Shown here piece after piece: positions 1-6,431 of a DNA stretch of 64,000 bases. Source of the stretch: an uncultured Thermomicrobia bacterium (lineage in GTDB: Bacteria; Chloroflexota; Chloroflexia; Thermomicrobiales; JALYUS01); the NCBI GenBank assembly GCA_937968015.1, contig CALBSO010000157.1, forward strand, positions 13,749 through 77,748, given 5' to 3'. Each line of letters opens with the position of its first letter. Positions within the stretch are counted from its first letter, which is position 1. A model generated the notes under the pieces. That model was not told the origin of the DNA. It did not search any database and saw only the letters and a list, made by a program, of their open reading frames with translations. Both the position numbers and the translations under genes were made by a program.

Positions 1-445
1 TGATCTGCCTGACACCCGGAATGCGGTCGAGGAGGGGAATATCCCAGAAGGGCAGTTTCTTCGTGTCGAGCGTGCTGGTGGAGCCTTTGTCGTGCAGAAT
101 TTTGAAGAGCAGGAAGACCGTTGCACCCGAGGCGAAGATGTTCAGGGCAAGCCCGGCCAGCACGATGTCCGCGCCGAGATTGAGGTGGACGAAGGCGAGC
201 AGGGCGGCGGAGAGCATCGCGACGAGCACACCCGCGAGCATGCCGACGAAGCCGCTATGCGCTCGGTTCGAGACAAGCGGGCCGGTGAACGCGGCGAGGA
301 GCATCATCCCTTCCAAGGCGACATTGATCGAGCCGCCGAGGTCTGTCAGGAGGCCGCCGAGCGCGGGAAGCAGAATCGGCGTCGTGATGCGGAAGACGCT
401 GGCGATAAAGGTGAAGGTGAAGATCGCCTTCAAGGCTTCCTGCAT
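1..445 (-). CDS. BMP-type ABC transporter permease, second subunit (partial, 3' end off window)
   Basis: The reverse strand reads open from an ATG at 445 to the window edge, giving about 148 residues that begin MQEALKAIFTFTFIASVFR. The peptide is hydrophobic with several membrane segments and contains GGLLTDLGGSINVALEGMML, a pattern typical of the smaller permease of BMP/NupQ-type nucleoside importers. The start lies one base beyond the stop of the upstream permease, so the two are translationally close and surely one operon. It should pair with that permease to form the membrane channel. The C-terminal half is missing because the window ends, not because the gene is broken. Confidence 0.85.
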   Translation of the reverse strand, partial: MQEALKAIFTFTFIASVFRITTPILLPALGGLLTDLGGSINVALEGMMLLAAFTGPLVSNRAHSGFVGMLAGVLVAMLSAALLAFVHLNLGADIVLAGLALNIFASGATVFLLFKILHDKGSTSTLDTKKLPFWDIPLLDRIPGVRQI

Positions 446-446
446 C

Positions 447-1568
447 TCAGCCCGCCGCTTCCGTCGGCACGGTGGCCGTGCTGGTAATCGTCTCGGGGGC
501 GGACATCGGCGGCAGTTCCGGTTCATCCTCACCACTCCGCCGTCGCCGCAGCCAGCGCGTGAGCGCCTCCGCCGTGATGAGCAGGATGATGATCGCCTGG
601 ATGACATTCGCCATCTCGAACGGTACGTCGGTGTTCTGCCCCATCACATCCGCGCCGACACGCAGATAACTGTAGAAGAGCGCGGCGGGGATGACGGCGA
701 GGGGGAAGTTCCGCGCGAGTAAGGCGACAACGATGCCGTCGAAGCCGTATCCGGCGGAGGGCGCGGCATTGACGCGTCCGAAGGTGCCGAGTACCAGCCC
801 CGCACCCGCGATCCCCGCGATGCCGCCGGAAATCGCCATCGCCAGCATCACGGTTCGCCGCGTGTTGACGCCACCGTACTCCGCGAACCGCAGATTGAAG
901 CCGCTCATCCGCAGGCCGTAGCCGAATGTCGTGCGGTAGAGCAGCACATGGACGAAGATCGCCGCCGCGATGGCGAGCAGCGCCGTGACGGAAATCTGCG
1001 TATCCGCGATCAGCGGATGGAGCCGATTTGTGTCACCGAAAATGGCAAACGGCTTCGATTCATTCGTGCCCGCACGCGGCGGCTTGAGGAACTGGACGAG
1101 GACGAAGGCATAGACCGCCGTGGCGATCGCGTTGAGCATCAGCGTTGAGACGATCTCGTTCGCGCCGAAGTATGCCTTGAGGTAGCCGGGGATGAGGCCG
1201 AAGAGAAAGCCGGTGATGATCGCCACTATGATCGCCACGGTCGCGACGATCACCGCATTGCCGGGGGTGTGGAGCGCCATTACGCCCGCCATCAGCGCGC
1301 CGAGGTAGAGTTGCCCTTCCGCGCCGAGTGAGAACTGCCGCGCCTGAAAGACGAGCGCGACCGCCAACCCCGTGAAGGTCATCGTCGTCGCCTGGACGAG
1401 CCAGTTGCTGACGCGGTTCCGGCTTCCCGCCGCACCCGTGACGAACTGCTTAAATGCCTCGCTCGGTTGCTTGGAGACGACGAGGATGACGAGGAAACTG
1501 ATCGCGAGCGCGATCGCCACGATCATCACCACACGCGCCACTTCCAGCAACACGGCTCGCTGTCTCAT
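447..1568 (-). CDS. BMP-type ABC transporter permease, first subunit
   Basis: This 373-residue membrane protein has an N-terminal membrane anchor, then a run of about eight hydrophobic helices and a charged, proline-rich tail. Motifs such as FSLGAEGQLYLGALMAG and ANEIVSTLMLNAIA match the BPD_transp_2 permeases of nucleoside or purine importers (NupP-like). It follows the double ATPase and precedes the second permease by one base, the usual importer order. The start ATG has a GGAG nine bases upstream, and the heptamer palindrome at 1582-1708 lies between it and the ATPase. The substrate is inferred from the family, not seen. Confidence 0.85.
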   Translation of the reverse strand: MRQRAVLLEVARVVMIVAIALAISFLVILVVSKQPSEAFKQFVTGAAGSRNRVSNWLVQATTMTFTGLAVALVFQARQFSLGAEGQLYLGALMAGVMALHTPGNAVIVATVAIIVAIITGFLFGLIPGYLKAYFGANEIVSTLMLNAIATAVYAFVLVQFLKPPRAGTNESKPFAIFGDTNRLHPLIADTQISVTALLAIAAAIFVHVLLYRTTFGYGLRMSGFNLRFAEYGGVNTRRTVMLAMAISGGIAGIAGAGLVLGTFGRVNAAPSAGYGFDGIVVALLARNFPLAVIPAALFYSYLRVGADVMGQNTDVPFEMANVIQAIIILLITAEALTRWLRRRRSGEDEPELPPMSAPETITSTATVPTEAAG

Positions 1569-1581
1569 CTCGCTTCGCTCC

Positions 1582-1708
1582 AGTAACGAGTAATGAGTAG
1601 CGAGTAACGAGACGGGAACGCATCCTCGTGCAGTCGCTGGTTTCTCACACGCAGACCAACCTCTCTCTTTACTTTCGACTCCTACTCATTACTCGTTACT
1701 CGTTACTG
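1582..1708. repeat. Heptamer palindrome A (GAGTAAC type)
   Basis: Two facing heptamer arrays flank a spacer of about 70 bases. On the plus strand 1582-1611 reads as four AGTAACG-like units and 1683-1707 as their reverse complement. On the coding (minus) strand the first arm overlaps the last codons of the ATPase gene and supplies its stop (GAG TAA). The element fills the ATPase-permease gap and could fold into a long hairpin in the operon mRNA. Confidence 0.8.
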
Positions 1709-3263
1709 CCTCTTGGCGTTTGACGCCCAGCATGTAGTAACCCAACTCCTCCTCGGTTACGGATGGCACATCGGTAATGAGAGCGACGATTTCGCCGTTA
1801 TACATCACCGCGAGGCGGTCGGAAAGCGCCATCACCTCGCCGAGGTCCGCCGAGACGAGAATGACCGCCGTGCCCGCATCCCGCGCCGCGACCAGTTGCC
1901 GGTGGACGAGTTCGGTCGCGCCGATATCAATGCCGCGCGTCGGCTGCGCGGCGAGCAGCACGTTTGGATGCGCCGAGAGTTCCCGCGCGACAACCAATTT
2001 CTGCATATTGCCACCGGAGAGGCTGCGGGCAGTCATCTTCGCGTCCGGGGTGCGCACGTCGAAATCCGCAATCGCCCGCCGCGCATTCTCCGCCTCCGCG
2101 CGGAAGTTCAGGAAGCCGCCACGCGAGTACGGCGCGCGGTAGTAGCGGTCAATGATGAGATTTTCCTCGATGCTCGCATCCGCCGCCAGGCCGAGTTCGA
2201 GCCGGTCTTCAGGGATATGTGAAACGCCCGCCTCCCGCGTTCCCCGCGCGCCGAGGCCGGTGACATTCTTGCCGTTGACAGCGATCTTCCCGGCGGCCGG
2301 GAGTGTGAGGCCAGCGAGCACTTCGATCAGTTCCGTCTGCCCATTCCCCTCGACGCCCGCAATGCCGAGGATCTCGCCGGAGTAGGCCGCGAGCGACACG
2401 TCCGCCAGGGCACGCTTGCCGTCCGGCGTGACGTAGTTGAGGTTCGTCGCCTCCAGGACGAGCGGCCCGCGCGCCGCCGCTCCCTTGCGCGTGCGATCCA
2501 GCACCTCACGCCCGACCATCATCCGTGCAATCTCCTCGCGGGTGACATCGGCAGTGCGTACCGTGCCGACGACTTTGCCACGCCGCATGACAGTGACGTT
2601 GTCGGAAATTTCCTTCACCTCGCGCAGTTTGTGCGTGATGAAGATGACCGTCTTGCCTTGCGCGACGAGCGAGCGGACGGCGCGGAAGAGATCGTTCGTC
2701 TCCTGCGGCGTCAGCACGGCAGTCGGCTCGTCGAGGATGAGAATTTCCGCGCCCCGATAGAGTGTCTTGAGGATTTCGACGCGCTGCCGCTCCCCGACCG
2801 GGATGACATCCACGCGCGCCTGTGGGTCCACATGCAGGCCGTATTGGTCGCTCAATGTCCGCGCGATACGCACGGCATCATCCTCAGCGATGACGCCGCG
2901 CTTCGTCGGCTCCCGTCCGAGGATGATGTTCTCCGCGATCGTGAGCGAGGGGATAAGCATGAAGTGTTGATGCACCATGCCGATGCCGTGCCGGATCGCC
3001 GCGTCCGGGTTGGGGATCGTCGTTGGCTGGCCGTCGAGCAAAATCTGCCCGCTGTCCGGCTGCTCCAACCCGTAGAGCGCTTTCATCAGCGTCGTCTTGC
3101 CCGCACCATTCTCCCCGACGAGCGCGTGAATCTCGCCCTTCAGGACGCGAAAATCCACATGATCGTTCGCCAGCACCCCGTTCGGGTACCGCTTCGTGAT
3201 CCCGCGCGCCTCCAAAACGAAGGACTGAGGACTGAGGACTGAGGACTGAGGACTGAGGGACAT
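1689..3263 (-). CDS. BMP-type ABC transporter, double ATPase subunit
   Basis: The 524-residue protein carries two ABC cassettes. The first has Walker A GENGAGKTT near residue 52 and Walker B ILILDEPTAVL. The second has a degenerate Walker A GVEGNGQTE, signature LSGGNMQ and AAQPTRGID, the usual pattern of NupO/YufO-type nucleoside importer ATPases. The start ATG has GAAGG nine bases upstream. Residues 2-17 (SLSPQSSVLSPQSFVL) are encoded by five tandem heptamers of palindrome B, and the last residues VTSNE plus the stop come from palindrome A, so repeats bound the gene at both ends. The native N-terminus before the repeat arrived may have been VLEARGITKRYPNG. Confidence 0.9.
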   Translation of the reverse strand: MSLSPQSSVLSPQSFVLEARGITKRYPNGVLANDHVDFRVLKGEIHALVGENGAGKTTLMKALYGLEQPDSGQILLDGQPTTIPNPDAAIRHGIGMVHQHFMLIPSLTIAENIILGREPTKRGVIAEDDAVRIARTLSDQYGLHVDPQARVDVIPVGERQRVEILKTLYRGAEILILDEPTAVLTPQETNDLFRAVRSLVAQGKTVIFITHKLREVKEISDNVTVMRRGKVVGTVRTADVTREEIARMMVGREVLDRTRKGAAARGPLVLEATNLNYVTPDGKRALADVSLAAYSGEILGIAGVEGNGQTELIEVLAGLTLPAAGKIAVNGKNVTGLGARGTREAGVSHIPEDRLELGLAADASIEENLIIDRYYRAPYSRGGFLNFRAEAENARRAIADFDVRTPDAKMTARSLSGGNMQKLVVARELSAHPNVLLAAQPTRGIDIGATELVHRQLVAARDAGTAVILVSADLGEVMALSDRLAVMYNGEIVALITDVPSVTEEELGYYMLGVKRQEAVTSNE

Positions 3264-3380
3264 TGGGCCATGCCTTCACGTCGTCATCGGCCAGAAAACG
3301 CGACAGGCTGAGTGGTGAAGACGAAGGACGGAGCAGGGTAATTCCCCCGCTCAGTCCTCAGTCCTCAGCCCTCAGTCCTT
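3221..3380. repeat. Heptamer palindrome B (GACTGAG type)
   Basis: Positions 3221-3260 hold five tandem ACTGAGG units and 3350-3380 hold the inverted array (CTCAGTC units, one variant). On the minus strand the first arm starts at the TAA of the BMP lipoprotein gene and the second arm lies inside the first codons of the ATPase gene. About 90 bases separate the arms. Confidence 0.85.
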
Positions 3381-4770
3381 ACTTGATTGCCGTATCCACC
3401 TTGAGCGTGCCACCGGCAATGGCCTTGGCCTTCGCGGCGACTTTGTCGCGGATGTCCTGCGGGACGAGTTTCTTGTAGTTCTCGTTATCTGCCAGTTCGA
3501 CGCCGCCATCGCTGAGGCCGACCGCCTCCGCCGCGCCATACTTCAGTTGATCCAGACCGGTGAGCCGCAAGGCACGGAAGAGGGCATTATCCACACGCTT
3601 CTGCATCGAGGTGACGATCCACTGTGCTTGATCGGGCTTGGAATCCTTGAGGATCGTGTACTGATCCGAGTCCACACCGATCGTGAATCGCTTCGCTTGC
3701 CCGCCAGCATCGAGGAGGCCGAGGCCGGATGACCCCGCGACATTGAAGGCGATGCCCGCGCCCTGGCTATACATCGCGAGCGTCAGTTCCTTGCCCTTCG
3801 CCGGATCAGAGAAAGGATTTTGTCCCGAGACATACGAGACGAGAATATCGGCGTCCTTCAGCCCGCCGTCCTTCGCGCCTTGCTTCCAGCCCGCGAGGAA
3901 GTCGTTGATGACGGGGATATTATCGCCCCCAAGGAAGCCAATCTTCTTGCCGCCACCCGTCCCCTTCAAGACATTTGCATCGCTGCTCTGGACGAGCAGC
4001 GCCGCCATGAACCCGGCGAGATAGGACCCCTCATTCTGCTTGAACACCACGGAGTAGACGTTCTTGAATCCCTTCGTGTAGTCCACCGTATCATCGAAGA
4101 AGACGAATTGCTTGGTCGTCGCCTTCGCGGCGGTTTCGCTGATGTACTGCTCCATATTGAAGGTGCCGCAGATAATGACATCGTAGTTCTGGCTGGCGGC
4201 GTCCGCGAGGCCCGGCCCCCACTTGTTCTGGTCGTAGCCGAGTTCGATCGTCTTGACGGTCATGCCGAGTTCGGCTTTCGCCCGGTCCATGCCGCGCTGC
4301 CCGGAATCGAAGAAGGATTTGTCTCCCAGGTTGCCATTAATGACGTAGGCAACATTCAATTTCTTGCCCGTATACGGCCCGGTCGCGACCGCGCTCCCGA
4401 CGGTGGTTGCCGCCGCGTTGACGGTGGGGGCCGCACTTGTCGCCGCACCGGTGACGGTCGTCGCGATGCTGTTGACGGTCGTTGCGTTTGCGGTTGCCAC
4501 GGCCGCAACGGTGGGAGCGGCGCCCGTTGCGGCGCCCGTCACGGTCGTCGCGGCGGCATTGATCGTCGGAGCCGCGCTCGTCGCCGCGGCGCTCACACTC
4601 GGAGCGGCGCCGGTCGCCGCGCTACTCGCACTCGTCGCGAGGGCCTTCGGCGTATCGGTCGCGCTCGTGCCGCCGCACGCGGCGAGGATGGCCGCGCTCG
4701 CCGTGGCGGCGAATCCGCCCAGAACCGCGCGGCGAGAGAGATGCGTCGTTGCTGCTCGTGTGGTATGCAT
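3379..4770 (-). CDS. BMP-family substrate-binding lipoprotein
   Basis: This is the extracytoplasmic receptor of the importer. The start is the ATG at 4770, preceded by GGAAGGAAGGGG, rather than the in-frame ATG 30 bases upstream. The N-terminus has twin arginines (SRRAVLGGF) and a lipobox LAAC followed by GG, so Tat export and lipid anchoring are likely. A low-complexity linker of about 100 residues (units such as AATTVTGAATGAAPTV) precedes the binding domain, which begins LNVAYVINGNLGDKSFFDSG and has the Bmp pattern for nucleoside or purine ligands. It is first in the operon; its stop merges into palindrome B. Confidence 0.9.
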   Translation of the reverse strand: MHTTRAATTHLSRRAVLGGFAATASAAILAACGGTSATDTPKALATSASSAATGAAPSVSAAATSAAPTINAAATTVTGAATGAAPTVAAVATANATTVNSIATTVTGAATSAAPTVNAAATTVGSAVATGPYTGKKLNVAYVINGNLGDKSFFDSGQRGMDRAKAELGMTVKTIELGYDQNKWGPGLADAASQNYDVIICGTFNMEQYISETAAKATTKQFVFFDDTVDYTKGFKNVYSVVFKQNEGSYLAGFMAALLVQSSDANVLKGTGGGKKIGFLGGDNIPVINDFLAGWKQGAKDGGLKDADILVSYVSGQNPFSDPAKGKELTLAMYSQGAGIAFNVAGSSGLGLLDAGGQAKRFTIGVDSDQYTILKDSKPDQAQWIVTSMQKRVDNALFRALRLTGLDQLKYGAAEAVGLSDGGVELADNENYKKLVPQDIRDKVAAKAKAIAGGTLKVDTAIK

Positions 4771-4957
4771 CGTGCCCCTTCCTTCCATTGCTACAGCCAA
4801 GAAACACGGACCAACTACGCGCGAACAGAGATCGTTTCCCCTGCGGCTTACTCCCTCTCCTCCCGATAGAACGGCATCACTCAGACGGCCGTCTTCCTCA
4901 TCCCGCTCGCGATCATGCGTTCAGTTGTCGTGCAAGGGAGAGTCTCCATCATGCGGG

Positions 4958-4986
4958 AGGATAGTGCATGATGGGAAGGACTGCAA
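4958..4986 (-). promoter_or_regulatory. Candidate promoter of the BMP importer operon
   Basis: On the minus strand TTGCAG (4981-4986) and TATCCT (4958-4963) are 17 bases apart, about 190 bases upstream of the lipoprotein start. This is a fair sigma-70-like match and the only good one I see in the 273-base gap. No riboswitch is evident in the leader. Confidence 0.4.
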
Positions 4987-5043
4987 GCACGAGAACGGAG
5001 TGCGCCGCCCGCGCGACGGCAATTTTCGCCCTGCGACTGGTGA

Positions 5044-5475
5044 TCAGCGAAATAGTGTCACCAAGATGACCCCCGTGACGACGCAAACCGCGCCGAGCGC
5101 CATGCGAAGGCTGACTTCTTCATGCCCGCGCAGGAAGAGGCGGACGAGGAAGACGGTGACGAGCGGATAGGTGGCACTGATCGGCGCGACCACCACTACC
5201 GGCAGGAGCGAGAGGGCGAGCACATTTGCGCCGTAGCCGAGGATGGCGGAGAGGCCGGAGAAGAGGATAAAGAGCAGGGCGCGACGCTCCGGCTTCCACC
5301 CATCACCCTGGGCGCGATAGGCGCGGACGGCGAATGGCGCGAGGACGACGACACCCGACGTCAAGGCGATAACGATGGCGCGCAGGGGCGAGCCGTAATG
5401 CGCCAGCCCCCTGCGGGTGAGCACGGCGTTGATGCCATAGGCGGCGGCAGCCCCAAAGGCGATCAGGTAGCCCAT
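5044..5475 (-). CDS. EamA-type transporter, C-terminal half gene
   Basis: Starting at ATG 5475 this encodes 143 residues, MGYLIAFGAAAAYGINAVLT to VILVTLFR, with about five membrane helices and a single EamA (drug/metabolite transporter) domain. Normal EamA exporters are about 290 residues with two such domains. The other half is the gene immediately upstream in a different frame, with 23 bases between its stop and this start. Either the two small proteins pair as a heterodimer or an ancestral full-length gene was split by a frameshift. The open frame continues upstream of this ATG, but that part is a shadow. Substrate unknown. Confidence 0.75.
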   Translation of the reverse strand: MGYLIAFGAAAAYGINAVLTRRGLAHYGSPLRAIVIALTSGVVVLAPFAVRAYRAQGDGWKPERRALLFILFSGLSAILGYGANVLALSLLPVVVVAPISATYPLVTVFLVRLFLRGHEEVSLRMALGAVCVVTGVILVTLFR

Positions 5476-5498
5476 CCGCTCCGACTGCCGCGGATGGC

Positions 5499-5918
5499 TC
5501 AACTCGTCACCACCAGCACGACGCCCCCCACAATCAGTGCGACGCCGAGCAGTTGCAGCGGATGGATCGTTTCGCCGGTGAAGAGCACCGCGAGGAAGAT
5601 CGAAATGAGCGGCGAGCAGGCGAAGAGCGAGACGGCCCGCGTCGCGCCGAGCCGCTTCGTCGCGTTGTAGTTGCATTGCCGCCCGACGAGGAAGTTGATC
5701 ACGCCGACCATCGCGAACCACGCGAACCCGGCGCGCGGATAATGGGCCAGACCCCCCGGATCAATGATGAAGATGAGGATGAGGCAGCCGACGAGGCCCG
5801 CGCAGAGCGAGAGACAGGTACCGAGCGCGGGCGGAATCTGCCGTAAGCCCTGCCGGGCCAGCACCGCGTCCGTCCCCCAGCCGAGCGACGCCATCGTCGC
5901 GGCCAGTATGCCGAGCAT
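5499..5918 (-). CDS. EamA-type transporter, N-terminal half gene
   Basis: This 139-residue membrane protein starts MLGILAATMASLGWGTDAVL and ends LIVGGVVLVVTS, which spans exactly one EamA domain. The end of the fifth helix followed by a stop is where the linker to the second domain would be in a full-length transporter. It lies just upstream of the second half gene on the same strand. The pair diverges from csoR, and 111 bases separate its start from the csoR promoter. Confidence 0.75.
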   Translation of the reverse strand: MLGILAATMASLGWGTDAVLARQGLRQIPPALGTCLSLCAGLVGCLILIFIIDPGGLAHYPRAGFAWFAMVGVINFLVGRQCNYNATKRLGATRAVSLFACSPLISIFLAVLFTGETIHPLQLLGVALIVGGVVLVVTS

Positions 5919-6029
5919 CCTTCGTCTCCATCACGTAATCAGCGCTGACGCGTTCTCCGGCGACAAGCGTACCCGCCATCCCGTGCCTGTCAAGGCGAAC
6001 GACGGACATCCGGGTATCGGATCGCCCCC

Positions 6030-6058
6030 TTGACAGATACCCGGGGCGGGTATACACT
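6030..6058 (+). promoter_or_regulatory. csoR-copA promoter with overlapping CsoR-type operator 1
   Basis: A perfect -35 TTGACA (6030-6035) is followed by TACACT at 17 bases (6053-6058) or TATACA at 15. The spacer contains an inverted repeat, ATACCC and GGGTAT separated by GGGGC (6037-6053). This resembles known GC-rich CsoR operators, and its position inside the promoter fits repression by apo-CsoR. Confidence 0.7.
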
Positions 6059-6067
6059 CTCCCATAG

Positions 6068-6084
6068 ATACCCCCACGGGGTAC
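6068..6084 (+). promoter_or_regulatory. CsoR-type operator 2 upstream of csoR
   Basis: TACCCC and GGGGTA flank CAC, a perfect 6+6 palindrome at 6069-6083, about 20 bases upstream of the csoR start. It shares its half-site with operator 1 and with the operators before the permease gene near 10474 and 10506. Confidence 0.65.
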
Positions 6085-6104
6085 TAGGCGAAGGAGCGGA
6101 CGCG

Positions 6105-6404
6105 ATGAGCATGACCAGGACGACGCACGATTATCACTATCAGCAGGAGACCGAGGCGCTGCTCGTGCGCCTTCGCCGGATGGAAGGCCAGGTCCGGGGT
6201 GTGCAAAAGATGATCGAAGAGGGTCGCTACTGCGTTGATATCGTCACGCAGTTGCAGGCGATCTCCGCCGCGGCAGACAAGGTCGCCCAGCAAGTGCTCG
6301 AAGGGCACATCCGCGGCTGTGTGACGGATGCGATCAAGGAGCAGCGCGGCGATGAGGCGATCACCGAACTGATGACCGTCCTCAGCAAAGCGATCCGCGG
6401 TTAA
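6105..6404 (+). CDS. csoR: CsoR/RcnR-family metal-sensing repressor
   Basis: The ATG at 6105 has AAGGAG eight bases upstream and gives 99 residues, the usual CsoR length. The fold is all-helical with the family core RRMEGQVRGVQKMIEEGRYC. The Cu(I) ligand set C-H-C is visible as RYC, EGH and RGC, consistent with copper rather than nickel sensing. It precedes copA by 27 bases and has CsoR-type palindromes in its own promoter, so it likely represses the island until copper binds. Confidence 0.92.
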   Translation: MSMTRTTHDYHYQQETEALLVRLRRMEGQVRGVQKMIEEGRYCVDIVTQLQAISAAADKVAQQVLEGHIRGCVTDAIKEQRGDEAITELMTVLSKAIRG

Positions 6405-6431
6405 CTCCCCGATCAGGAAGGAAGACGGCCA

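Noticed and set aside
21..722. Plus-strand frames at the left edge
   Set aside because: They are antisense to the two permease genes, whose membrane sequences are clear on the minus strand.
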